Both the position numbers and the translations under genes were made by a program. This document shows positions 1 through 10,745 of a stretch of 64,000 nucleotides of DNA, one piece after another. Position 1 is the stretch's first letter, and each line of letters starts with the position of its first letter. Under the pieces are notes generated by a model. It was not told the origin of the DNA. It saw nothing but the letters and a program-made list of their open reading frames with translations, and made no database searches. The stretch is from Brachycybe producta (taxonomy: Eukaryota; Arthropoda; Diplopoda; Playtdesmida; Andrognathidae): the NCBI GenBank assembly GCA_036925085.1, contig JAUPFP010000043.1, positions 446,632 through 510,631 of the forward strand, in the 5' to 3' direction.

Positions 1-412
1 AATATCACTCCAATTTCGAATAAAAACTAGAAAGTTGAAGTTCGAACGAAAAGAGGGGAAGAGAAAAAAACGAGTCACAATTTAGGGTTTTTACCGTTGT
101 CCAAGTGAAGATATTCTAAGGGTTCTTCCCCCCCCCCCCCTATAGAATTCTATTGAAAAAGGGAGTAAAAACCTGAAAACTGGCGGAAAATGGGGGGGAG
201 GGGGGGAGAGACAAAAAAACAACAAGAATTGTTGTCATTTTTATTAGAAATCCATGATTCAAACCATATTTTTGTTTCATTCAATGAACATTCAGGTGTA
301 GAGTAGAAAGGGGGGGGGGGGGGGGTTAACAAGTTGTGAACCCTCCTTTTTTTTAAATGGGGGGGGCTAAAGATGCCCCCCCCCTCAGTGGTTATTGCTT
401 AGAAGAACTTAC
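1..412 (-). other. DUSP intron 2 (partial)
   Basis: Sequence downstream of the GTAAGT donor at 412. It contains several poly-C/poly-G runs (129-141, 190-208, 311-325, 359-366, 376-384) and no coding similarity. The catalytic exon of the phosphatase is therefore further left. Confidence 0.7.
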
Positions 413-3400
413 CGATAAAAGCAATGGCCTCCGGAAAGAAACTGGCCAAATTCTGTGACCAGTGGTCACTAATTGGAATCTGAAGATAATGAATATGTGG
501 TTCATTTTTAAAGATGTTAGGTAAATCGGAAGTGACGTTGAGAATGTAGCGTATTTTGTATCGTTCTAGAGCCTCGAGATCACCCGAGTTTTTGGCATTG
601 CCCAGAAACAAATTTGGAAGGATTTCAACCGGAAATGGACAACGGTCTTCAAAAGGAGGCGTGTTTCCATCGCCCAAATCCAAACAAGAGTCACACAAAT
701 CGTCCGACGAACTCGTCGAATCCGTGTCACTAAAAGCCGTCGTCGTTGAAAGAGGAACCGTGCCACTGATTCGTAGATTGTGGAGTCCGATTATTGGACC
801 TTCAGGGTCTAGACATCGATCTCCGGTCGAAGGTGTACTGCACCATTCGGGATATTTGGAATGAAATTCAACAAAACCACCTTCAGAAGAAGACAAAGAA
901 GAAAAGACAAAACTTAATTAATACATTGATTGGGCCATTTGAATCTTGAAAAATATTCGAGATTCGAAAACTCGAATCTTCGCGCTTTTTTTTTTGTCTT
1001 TCTAATCCAAACCAAAGTTTTTAAGTTTATTTTTAAGATAGGTTAGAAAAAAACTTAAAACCTCTGGTAAAATTAGTTTTTAACTCCATTGAAGTCCAAC
1101 AGAAGCAGCGTTCACTAACTAAAACAAAAACCGGCAATTGTTGCAATTTCGGTGGTATCCGGATCACCTTGTGGCGACCCTGAGTGAAGCCACACTGTTT
1201 TTTATTATTAATAATTTAATATTTAATATTATTTCATTCAATTGTATCTTCGATTCGATACGAATCTTATATGAAAGATTCGAGATTCGGTAGATTCAAG
1301 GGATTCGAGAACCCGTTTAGAATTCGGATTCGAGAAAATTTAGGATTCGTTCCCCCCACCTCTAATAAAAAGCTTATTTTTAGCAGACATCAACATGAAA
1401 ATACACTTAAGATCTGATAGAGAGTTTACCCTTCTAGTTTTTGAAACCCATTCGAAGTTTCCCTTAAATTTTTCACCTTAGAGAGGCGTTTTACACACTT
1501 TAAAAACCACCTTAAATTCATATAAAAAAAAATGTTCACTTTGTTGATTAAAATTTTAAAAATATCAATTATGAAAATTACTCAAAGAGAAAAGAAATTT
1601 TGTTTTACTCTTCTAGTTTCAAAATACTGTACATATATTCTATAAGACAAATACAGCAAAAGCTAGCCTCCGTGTACAAGCGTCATTAACATTGTCCGTT
1701 GTTTCACACCCCAAACATGATTATCATGAAGAGGCTTACTAAGTCAGTGAAATTAGCTGATTATTCTGATGATAACATTATCTTCTACACGACATAACTT
1801 CAAACAATTAAGAAATTCTAACTCTCTCTCTCTCCCCCTCCCCTCCCTCTTTTAGAGTCCTCTTACACTTTCAACTTTTACTCCAATCTCTCCATCAAAA
1901 GGATGAAAAATACCACAAATTTCAACATTCAGGACTCATTTCCGGTTGTCAACAAATCCCTCCACTGTCTGGGAACTTAATTCAACACAACGAGGAGAGA
2001 GGGGGGGTTAGTATTAGCATTTGGTTCATTTTTTTCTTACATTCTTAAACAACCCTCCCCCCCCCCCCCCGCCACTTTGTTGCCAACAAGTAGGGAATTG
2101 AGGGGGTTAAAAGAAGAAGGGGGGGGGGAATGAAAACCTGTAGAAAAGACAAGAACAAGGGAGGGGAGGGAGACGATTTTAAAGCCCACTCTCTCTCTCT
2201 CTCCACACACACACCTCCCCCATCTTCCCTTTCTAATCTTCCCCTACAAATCCAGAGGAAAAAAAGACGAAAAGTGTGAGAAAGTTTTGGTCTCAAAAAA
2301 TAAACTGAAAAAAAAGCGCAGCTGACTTGAGGCTAGACTTAAAGCAAGACAAAAAAAGATCCAATTTTAGAAAAAATTCAGAAAGTGAAATATGAAAATG
2401 ATAAAATAAAACATGAATTGAAATTGGATTCATACGCTTTTAAAGGTGGAGGAGGAGAGAGGGCCAAGATTGAAATATGAGCCCATAATACCAAATTTAG
2501 GAATGGGACATCCTCGAATCCCTCGAATCTTTAAAAAATATTCGAAATTCGAAAACTTTAATTTTCGCGCATTTTTTTTCGTCTTTCGAATCCTAACCTT
2601 AAAAAAAAACTGTTAAAAACTCTGGTAAAATTAGTTTTAACTCCATTGACGTCCAATAGAAGCCTTCACTTAACAAAAAAACCGGCGATTGTTGCAATTT
2701 CGGTGTTGGTATCCGGATCACCAATGGATCACGTTGTGGCGACCCTGAATGAAGCCACAATTAGTTTTTTTTTATTATTAATAATTTAATATTTAATATT
2801 ATTTCATTTATTTTTATCTTCTTAATAAATACAATAGGATTCTTATATGAAGGATAAGTTTTAGTTAAAAAAAAAGTTTATTTTGAAAGATCTATGACCC
2901 CGAAAATATTTTTAACCTTATTTTTTTCAACCCTTCAAGTTTCCAATATGCTTTCAATTTGTTCAATTTAATTAAAATTCTTAATATTAAGTTATTTTAT
3001 GATCTTTTTATTTAGCTGCTGTTTTGTATTGAGCTACCACAGGTTCTTATGTCATTTATATAGCGCTGAATAAGCTTGCGCTGCTGAAACCACACGCTTA
3101 ATTTTCCCGCATATATAGATTAGCCCACCTTTAAACCCCTCCCTTCCCTCTCCATATTATGATGATCCCAGACATCATCTACAAAAAAAAACCCTTCATC
3201 AAAATATGAGTCGTTCGATTTTATGAAATCCTTTTTAATAGGCGGCCCCCTCGACACAATAAAAAAATATATAACTATAAAAAAAAATCAATAAATGATT
3301 CTCATAAATCAGAACGAAAAATATCGAACGTCAAATATACAAAATTCATTTCTCATTTAATTTATTAAGAAATCCTAAAATGAAAGGTGGATTTCAACTG

Positions 3401-5472
3401 TAAACACGCCTCTCCAAAACACTTGATTATTATGTCTTTTCAGAAGAAGAGCAAAAACGAAGAGAAACTTGAATGTGTTTTAGAAACTAGAAGGGCTAGC
3501 TCAATCATTTAAGGGTACTTTTTTTTTATAACAAATTGAAGCAGACGATAATTTTTAATTGTCGTCTAAAAGCTGATTTTGAAAGATCTTTCAAAAAGCA
3601 AGAAAAGACAGGAACACGCAGACGTTTGCTCCGCCCATTTAATGAGGACTGGCAACTTTTAATTGGTTTGTTATGTGGTCTGACGTCACATGCTCCGACC
3701 TTTTCAATTTCCAATTGATTGATATTTGGTCTGACGCTCATAAAAGGGCGGAGCAAACGTCTGCGTGTCCCTCTCCTTACATGCCTGTTAAAGAATTGCT
3801 TTACCCTTCTAGTTTCTAAAACATTGTCAAAGTGTGTGTTCTTCTGAAAGACAAGAATGAATATAACCAATAGTTCGAAAATAACCTGTTTATAAAACCA
3901 TCTTAACTAATTTTTTTTTCTTCTCTCGTAAAGAGTTATAATGATGAATATACATCACATTCTAATCAACCAGTGACTTAGGTGCCCGTTGCTAGGCAAC
4001 CAAACCCGTCTTTTTGTTTACTTTGGGTCACCAACAAGCGGTGGTTTTAGTGGTGGTCATGGAGAGAGGTGCACGTGGCTCGATGACAACCACCACCACT
4101 ACGGAAGCAGAAGAGGGGCGTGGCTTATTAATTTCGGTTACATCAGCTCTTTTTTTTTACATACACACAGTAAACATCGGATTAGTGAAGAAACCCCCCC
4201 CCCCCCTTCTCGTTATTTATAAAGATATAAGCCTCAAGGGCATATCTCGAAACTAAACAAGAAAACACCGAAAATAGTAACTGAAAAATCGATATTTCTT
4301 TTACAGTATTATTATTGCTTATATAAAGTTTTAAAGCTGCGTCGTCTCTTAAATATATATAAAAAAAAATTATAAACATAAATAAACACTTGAAAATCTT
4401 CAACCAGAAAAGATCACCGCTGTTCCAAGGTTATATATCTATAAATCATTAATATGATTGTATGGGTGTGTATCGAGAAATGGGAGTTGTCAAAAAAAAA
4501 TTCGAAAATGGGAGGAGTCTAATGATAGACATTTCAATTGATGAATTTTCTACCAAACTCATTATATACCCCCCCTTATCCAATAATATTAGACTCATCC
4601 AAAGTTCATCCTAGGACACAGCTCGCTTATGTCACGACGTCACAGACATGTAGTTAAAAACAGTGTACTAATATGGCGTGTTTTCCTCTAGTTTACAACT
4701 AAAAAGTCGAACGTCATAATAGATTTCGTCAGATCGTTTATATGCATCAAAATTTAAAAACAGGAGATTAACCCATGCCCATTTTAACTTAATAACGTCA
4801 ACCTCTCAAGACGAAATTACGTTAGACTATTGAAGCTAGAATCGGCATTCTAAGATGGCGTCTTTGAGAATACATTTAGTTCGTAACACGCCTAAGCTCT
4901 TTTTATGCATTTTTTCTAGACCACGCCTCCATGCGTCATAAATTACGTGGGCGGTTTTGTATATATATTTTTTGGTTCATGCCTTCTTTTTTCATTCCCT
5001 CCTTCTCACTTTTGTTTATAAATTAATGTGAATGAAATAAAAAAAAAAACGAAGCTCCACCTTCAAGATAAACAACGTTGCAGCCATCTTGCTCGAGCTT
5101 TCTAAAAAGGATGGGCAAAATAGCCGCGGAAGAATTAAGCTGATGTTCGGCGAAGCTGTTTCCGCTCCCGCCGCCGCATTGCTCCTGATCACCACCGCAC
5201 AAAACAATCGTATGCGTCTTGTAGTTATTTAGAAACTTCTCTCGACTTTCTTTACATTTAATAAGCGACGCGATCGTTACTTTATCGTTAGCTAAACGTC
5301 TTAACAAGAGTGTTGGTAGAGTGACATTAATAGATCCTCTTAAATGACCGTTCGAATAGTCTGCTTGAAGACGACAATCCAAGATAAGAACACGACCGCC
5401 GCCTCCACCGTCTTCGGCGCGTAATTCATCGAACAACCAATCGGCCGATCTATAAGAATGATGGCGGCTCAT
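413..5472 (-). CDS. DUSP6/7-like: MAP kinase phosphatase, DUSP6/7/9 (MKP-3) class; first two coding exons, 3' part off the left edge
   Basis: Cytoplasmic-type dual-specificity phosphatase that dephosphorylates ERK. Coding exons read on the minus strand: 5472-5061 and 880-413. Exon 1 gives the rhodanese/CH2 ERK-docking domain: start MSRHHSYRSADWLFDEL, then LILDCRLQADYSNGHLRGSI, a basic kinase-interaction stretch LLLRRLANDKV, and VVYLEG at the 3' end. Exon 2 continues GFVEFHSKYPEWCS, passes through a Ser/Asp-rich linker and enters the catalytic domain (FPVEILPNLFLGNAKNSGDL, YILNVTSDLPNIF, QIPISDHWSQNLASFFPEAI). The Asp of ISDHW is the family's general acid. The HCxxGxxR cysteine exon is not in the window. 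The junction GAAG|GT..AG|GTGG restores LEGGF, as in human DUSP6; exon 2 ends at a GTAAGT donor. A second in-frame ATG at 5562 would add 30 residues; I prefer 5472 because it aligns with the family N-terminus. The intron is about 4.2 kb. Class assignment is firm; DUSP6 versus 7 versus 9 cannot be decided and is probably pre-duplication. Confidence 0.93.
928..1364 (-). mobile_element. repeat A (hAT-type MITE), copy 1
   Basis: It shares with copies at 2498, 10373 and 59005 the core ccggcaattgttgcaattt..ggtatccggatcacc..gtggcgaccctga, plus ATTCGA-rich ends. It is oriented opposite to copy 3 and ends in ccccccacctcta, the reverse of the TAGAGGTG terminus of copy 3. The left boundary is approximate. 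Confidence 0.7.
2498..2850 (-). mobile_element. repeat A (hAT-type MITE), copy 2, one end lost
   Basis: It starts with the intact TAGGAATGGG terminus at 2498 and follows copy 1 closely (caatttcggtgttggtatcc, gtggcgaccctgaatgaagc), but lacks the outer ATTCGA-rich part of the other end. It sits in DUSP intron 1. Confidence 0.7.
3377..3909. mobile_element. foldback family F element carrying a nested element D
   Basis: Left arm (gtaaacacgcctctccaaa, gattattatgtcttttcag, gttttagaaactagaagggc) and right arm (cccttctagtttctaaaac, aaaaccatcttaa) are inverted copies. Between them lies a palindrome (3608-3775) with tttgctccgccc and aagggcggagcaaacgtctg, which is a copy of element D. The D element therefore inserted into the older F element, or the two moved together. 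Confidence 0.6.
3988..4000. promoter_or_regulatory. RFX X-box-like palindrome
   Basis: The sequence GTTGCTAGGCAAC is a near-perfect inverted repeat that matches the textbook RFX binding site. It lies in intron 1 of the DUSP gene. It is a sequence match only; no binding is shown. Confidence 0.4.
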
Positions 5473-6000
5473 CTTATTAGATGAAGAAAAACAAGACAAA
5501 CCACTCTTTATATTGATCTTATTCTTGTTATTATGTACGTAACACAAATCAATGGAAGGCATAATAATAATAAAAACAATAAAACTTGTATAACGAACGT
5601 TCTAATAAGCGAAATAGAGACGGCAAAACGCGTCGCTCGTAACGACTAAAATCAAAAACACGCTTTAAACAAACCGATTTCACACGATTTTTATCCGTTT
5701 TCTCCTCCTCCTCCTCCTTCTTCGCACCCGACTTCAATTTTTTAACGTCACACTTCATGTAGACCCTTATTTTAAAATTATTAAAAAAAAACGCGTTATA
5801 ACGAATCGTTTTTTACTTTAAGACCGTAAATAAATAACATTAAAGAAGCAGAAGACGAAGAGCAACAAACGCATTCACTATCACCATCATCACCGCAGAT
5901 AGCCTTCACTTCAACCCCCGCCCGCAAAAAAAAAACCAAAGCCACGGTTATTATCATTATACAACGATCCTCCTCCTCCTTCGCTTAGGTTTGATCATGT
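5473..6000 (-). promoter_or_regulatory. probable 5' UTR/promoter of the DUSP gene
   Basis: The 500 bp upstream of the DUSP start is richer in CpG than its surroundings (acgaacg, cgcgtcgctcgt, cgaatcg) and lies between the first coding exon and AT-rich repeat-filled DNA. No TATA box or start site could be fixed. The short ORFs here (such as 5549-5758 minus) have no recognisable similarity. Confidence 0.35.
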
Positions 6001-7732
6001 GATCTAAAATTTAACCAATGATAAAACTTGGTTTTGTTATGTCGTCATCAGCTATGACCATTTAAGGAAATGTGCGGATTTTCAATGAAATCTCAATCTT
6101 TGTGACCAAATAACATCTAAACAAACATCCCTATATTTGTAAATAAAATCATCATAATGTGACTTTATATGAATGAATTACCAATTTTTTTTATATATTT
6201 GTAAACATAATGAAAAACGAGTAAAAATTATTATTATGTTTTAAAAATGTGATTCTTAATTATATTATTATTTTTAATAAACACCCGATAATTTATGAAG
6301 TATTTTTTAACGGTGAATAGCTTTATTGATAATGCGCGGTCATCTTGGTAACACCGTCGTCAATGACAACCTATATGTATATTTAATAAGTTGTATAGAA
6401 GGGAGGGGGCCCAATACCGCAAATTATAATGGAGAGGGGGGCCCTCTGAGCTTGAATTGAGCATTTCCAGTGCAAAAAATGTACCAATTTACGCCTTTAA
6501 GAGCGGAAATTTCTATAAGAACTTATTATTTAGACAAAATAACCTTCATGATAACAAATTAAAATATAAAAAACGCAGGAAGTTCAGAGTCGAAGGAACA
6601 TCCTTTTTATACATTTAAGGGTTAAATGATAAAAAAATTGCAAAATCTTTTTTTTTTTTAAAAAAATGGAAATGATTAATAAAAAAAAATGACGCAATTT
6701 AACAAAATAAATTCAGCTTATTATAAAGTATCTAGTGTCCGTGACAAGATGGCGGAAGGTGTATAAACTTGCATTTCTCAACAAGCGGCTCACGATTTGA
6801 TACAAGGGCATGTTCCGCGTTGTCACGCGAGCCGCATATTGAGAACCAATTGCTTTCAATAAGACCTATACAGTACTTGCGTCGTCCCTAGAAGGGAACT
6901 TGTGACGTCATTAGAAATGAACGAAAAAAAATTAGTATTGTGTTATTTTGTCTGATATATAAATGAAGTAATAAAAAATGTTTTCAACAATTTAAACAAA
7001 AGAGTTCTTTAATTATTTTATTAGCCCTTTTTATCAGACAAAAATTACACAAATCCTAAATTTTGTCAATTTTCTTTGACGTCACAAGCTTCTTCTAAGG
7101 GCGACGCAAGTATAAACTCTTCTTTCTTGTCATTTGATAGTTTGGCCCAAATTCAAGAAGAAAATTTGGCGCTTGAGATTCAACTTCAACTTTCTGAGCA
7201 GAATACAAACCATAGAAAAACCATGTTTAATTATAAATTAATATTAAGTACACTTCAACAGAGGTTTATTGTATTTTTTTTTTTTAAATATTGGAATCTC
7301 AATCAGAGGGTTCAAGGGCCAAATTTATTTCTTGAATTTGGACCTCAGTGAAAGTGCTTGTTGTATTGCATAGTGCCATAATGCTTTTTATTACTTCAAT
7401 AAAAGAGAGAGCAAACAAGTGAGAAAAGTATGAATTAAAAAACAAAGGTGTAAATATTATCACTGACAAATGACACATGATGAATGATGATTGTCACTTT
7501 GTCACCAAGCAGACTGAAGAAGAAGAAAAACAGAAACCAAATATAAATAACAAAAGTTGAATAAACACAAAAAAAAAAAGATTATAACTTATAGAAAGTA
7601 ATAAACAGGAAATGATATAGACCACTTATAATGGAAATAAAAGTGTTAAGAGGATAACCAATATTATCAATAATGATAGATGAACTTTAAAAACTAATAT
7701 TTTTTCTATCAGAAAAAAAAAGAAGACGAACC

Positions 7733-7764
<32 letters not shown>

Positions 7765-8111
7765 GATGGATTATTTACAAACCGCCAACTTCAAAATAAC
7801 AAAAACACACAAATATATTTTTCTTCTTCTAAATTAAATGACGCAATTTTACGAATCAATAGCTGACAATGGCAGACAATTTAATACAGAAAAAAAAAAA
7901 CACTATGTAAATAAAATAATAAAATTGTGACAAACAAGTCACAACGAAAAACAACTCAATAAAAAAAACATCCATCAAGGTTCTAGGTCACTTGATCTAA
8001 AAAAAAAAAATATTCACCTAAAAGGCAGTTCACATAAATATATTAATTACTCCTAAATAAAACATATTTTTTGTTTCTTAATTAATAATAACAATAAACA
8101 TGTCCACAAAT
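6001..8111. other. gene-free AT-rich stretch
   Basis: No coding gene seen. It contains a short inverted repeat at 6775-6848 (ttctcaa..gcggctc against gagccgc..ttgagaa), a YY1-like motif AAGATGGCGG at 6746-6755, a 20-base poly-C run near 7733-7753 and a short frame at 7139-7200 that resembles one at 49915-49960 (see findings). Confidence 0.5.
6775..6848. repeat. short inverted repeat, hAT-MITE-like
   Basis: Arms ttctcaacaagcggctc and gagccgcatattgagaa face each other around a GC-rich 35-base centre. Termini of the TTCTCAA..GCGGCTC type are common in hAT-derived MITEs. No clear target duplication was found, so this may be an internal fragment. Confidence 0.4.
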
Positions 8112-8612
8112 AAAAGGTGGTTTTAAAGTTTAAAAAAGCCCCTTTAACTCTGGTTATTTGAAAACGGTCAACTTTAGACAGACAATGTTTTGTTTTTAAA
8201 TTTTTGTCTATAAAAAAAAGTTTAGTTTGAAAGATATCAACATGAAAAAATACTATTGAGTGATTATCTACCTCAAAGCATGTCAAACTTGCCGCCCGTA
8301 TGCGGCCCACAACGAATATCTTTGTGGCCCAGCCAATATAATAGTATGTAACAAAAGTTTTAATAAAAATTTCGTACTGTACTTTTTCGAAATAAACCTA
8401 CGTTTCTATAAAAATTGAACTTTTTTTTTTGCGGCCCACATAAACTTAGGCCTTGTTTATTTGGCCCTTGTTAGCCTTTGAGTTTGACATGCTTGATCTA
8501 CCTGTTCTAGTTTGGAACACATTATTAATTTCTTTTTAGTGTTGCTCTTTTCTCAAACTACAAAATAACCAGAGTTTGAAAATCAGCTGCTCATAAAACA
8601 TTTTAAGAGAAA
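8112..8612. mobile_element. foldback family F element, split by a hAT MITE
   Basis: The left arm begins aaaggtggttttaaag and runs through agtttgaaagatatcaacat. The right arm runs from tgttctagtttggaacacat to caaaataaccagagtttg and ends near cattttaagag. A 222-bp hAT MITE (8274-8495) interrupts it with a perfect target duplication, so family F was in place first. Confidence 0.65.
8274..8495 (+). mobile_element. hAT MITE (CAAGCATGTCAAAC type), copy 1 with perfect 8-bp TSD
   Basis: Termini CAAAGCATGTCAAAC and GTTTGACATGCTTG are inverted repeats. The 8-bp duplication ATCTACCT occurs at 8266-8273 and 8496-8503. Inner GCGGCCCAC motifs recur near both ends. A second copy lies at 61035-61249. No coding capacity. 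Confidence 0.88.
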
Positions 8613-9047
8613 TTTAATTTAATTTCATTTTAAAATAAAACAATAGATATTTTGCTAATTATTAGGGGTTCTCTTAATACTTTCTAGGAGTAAGTAATTC
8701 ATGATGTGATCACATGTGAATTGTCTTTTAGTTGAACAACATATTTTTTTGTGTGGAGAGAATGCCCTTTTCTTGTTTAAAATAAAAATGTCAAATGATG
8801 TAATTGGGACTTTTATGAGACAGGGGACACCCCATCTGAGCCTCATTTAGCCCATAGCACACGTTCTGATAGACCAAAGCCCTATCTCAGAGGGTTATTA
8901 TAATCAAGATGTTGATAATATGATTAAAATACAAAGACATAACATTTACTCATTTAGGCCCAAATTCAAAATAGGAAACATGCAGACACTTGAACCCTCT
9001 AAACAGAGTACCGACATAACATTGCAAGTTGAAGAACAACAGCTAAG

Positions 9048-9535
9048 GGAAGGGTTTGCTCACAGTCCTTACCTGTTGAGGGCAGTGAAAAGGGCCTTAC
9101 ATGAACTCGCAAGGCAGAGATGACAGTAAAGGACATGTTAGGAAAAAATCACACATGCTGAAAAGCGAGCAGAAATGAATTTCAGTGGGATTTTTATGAG
9201 TAGTGACCACAAATATTGGTGAAACCCAAATTCAACACACGCACACTGAATAACCAGCAGAAAACAGAAATAGAAACAAGAAACAGATTATTTTTATGGT
9301 CCTTTGCACTTCCGCTTAGAAAGTGGAATTTTATTCAGTGTGCGCGATGAATTTGGGTTTCACCAATATTTGTGGTCACTATTTATAAAAATCCCACTGA
9401 ATTTCATTTCTGCTCGCTTTTCAGCATGTGTCATTCTTCCCTAACATGTCCTTTACTGTCATCTGCTTTGCGAGTTCATGTAAGGCCCTTTTCACTGCCC
9501 TTCACATGTTAGGACTGTTGGGCAAACCCTCACAG
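9048..9535. repeat. long inverted repeat: about 205-bp arms, 77-bp loop (hairpin-forming)
   Basis: Left arm 9048-9253 and right arm 9331-9535 are reverse complements with few differences and some small gaps. Shared blocks include gggcagtgaaaagggcctta, catgaactcgcaa, gatgacagtaaaggacatgt, catgctgaaaagcgagcag, ttcagtgggattttta and ccacaaatattggtgaaacc. The two arms both encode the peptide RAVKRALHELA in one frame, so the duplicated segment may derive from coding DNA. It does not match the other MITE families in the window. A transcript across it would fold into a stem of about 200 bp. It may instead be an ordinary foldback transposon; no target duplication was identified. Confidence 0.8.
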
Positions 9536-9814
9536 ATAAAAAAGTGGGGCTTCCATCATGTGTTAATATTAAAACACAGAAGATCTTCAACCGGAAATAA
9601 ATTTCCTAAGCTTTTTATATGTTGTTCTTTGAATTTCTTTTCTTTTATACTTCATAATTGTAAGTGATTTTTGATGGGTTTGAGACAAACTCCAAAAGAA
9701 GATTCTAGGAAGCTGCTTGTTACTATGGCAGCAGTCAATAATCATGATGATGATGATGATGAAAGGGCCAAAAGAAGAGAATGAAAGGAAAAAAAAAGAG
9801 TGGAGGTGAAAGTG

Positions 9815-9851
9815 GAGAGAGAGAGAGAGAGAGAGAGATAGAGAGAGAGAA
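9815..9851. repeat. (GA)n microsatellite
   Basis: About 37 bases of GA repeats with one GATA interruption, continuing from a purine-rich stretch. ORFs on the minus strand here are low-complexity Ser/Leu strings and are not genes. Confidence 0.9.
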
Positions 9852-9939
9852 TGACAGTAACGGAAAGAGAAAAAGAATGAACACACAAAAAAAATGTGTT
9901 ACGATCAAAAATCGATCGTGATCCGTTCTCGTTGAGTGC

Positions 9940-10230
9940 ATAAAATGACGCCAGACGCCCTAAGTGACGTCACAATATGCCAGTTTACATAGAAAGAAGA
10001 GAAAGTGACGTACTGGTGACGTCACAGTCAATTGTATTGGCGCCAAACTGAGCGCAAAATAGTTAAAAGTCACGGCTCACTTGAGAAGAGGGAATATTTA
10101 AAAAACACACACACAGAAAAGGGCGTTTATTATTATTATTATTATTATAATATATAATAAAAAATAATAATCTAAAACGTGCATCATGAAGATGAGCTTT
10201 GCTTATGAGTTGTTACCGCGGTAACAAAAT
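9940..10230. promoter_or_regulatory. promoter-like cluster: CRE, CRE, reverse CCAAT, E2F and RFX palindromes, no gene attached
   Basis: Within 290 bp are the full CREs TGACGTCA at 9965-9972 and 10017-10024, a half CRE at 10006-10011, a reverse CCAAT box (ATTGG) overlapping the perfect E2F palindrome TTGGCGCCAA at 10037-10046, and the perfect RFX X-box GTTACCGCGGTAAC at 10212-10225. This combination resembles a cell-cycle or ciliary gene promoter. No coding exon is visible within 4 kb on either side; a non-coding first exon or an RNA gene is possible. Confidence 0.4.
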
Positions 10231-10372
10231 CAGCAAAGAGAAGAAAAAAATTCATCATTACCCACAAACCCCCTCTTCTCTAAAAATATCTAAAATCATA
10301 TATCAAATGGCGCAGGTAAAACGCGTCCTGTTCTTGACAGATGAATATTTCACAAACAATAATAATTGTTAC

Positions 10373-10745
10373 TAGAGGTGAGAAGAATCCTAAAATTTCT
10401 CGAATCTCTCGAATCCTTCCTATAATAATCCTATGTTTATTCATTAAGAAGATACAAATAAATAAAATAATATTAATATTAAATTACCAATAATAAAAAA
10501 CACAGTGTAGCGGCATTCAGGGTCGCCACAAGGTGATGATATTGGTGATCCGGATACAACAATCACCGGTTTTTTTTTTGTTAGTGAACCCTTCTATTGG
10601 ACGTCAATGGAGTTAAAACTAATTTTACCAGTTTTTTTAAGGTTAGGATTCGAAAGACTCGAAAGAGGAAAAAAGCGGCGAAGATTCGAGTTTTCGAATC
10701 TCGAATATTTTTCAAGATTCGCGGGATTCGAATGGCCCATTCCTA
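10373..10745 (+). mobile_element. repeat A (hAT-type MITE), copy 3, complete with 8-bp target duplication
   Basis: It begins TAGAGGTGAGAAGAATCC and ends GGATTCGAATGGCCCATTCCTA. It is flanked by the perfect 8-bp direct repeat ATTGTTAC at 10365-10372 and 10746-10753. An 8-bp duplication and TAG-type imperfect terminal inverted repeats are the signature of hAT transposition. At 373 bp with no ORF, it is non-autonomous. Confidence 0.82.

Larger units (their letters stand above)
881..5060 (-). other. DUSP intron 1 filled with MITE pieces
   Basis: This 4.2-kb intron holds two copies of the hAT-type repeat A (about 928-1364 and 2498-2850), a half copy of foldback family F (about 1368-1517), a whole family F element with a nested palindrome element (3377-3909), poly-C tracts (4194-4206, 2056-2071) and an RFX-like palindrome at 3988-4000. 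No exon-like reading frame with family similarity was found in it. Confidence 0.65.

Noticed and set aside
9587-9941. Ser/Leu/Phe-rich minus-strand ORFs
   Set aside because: Translation of GA microsatellite and purine-rich flanks.
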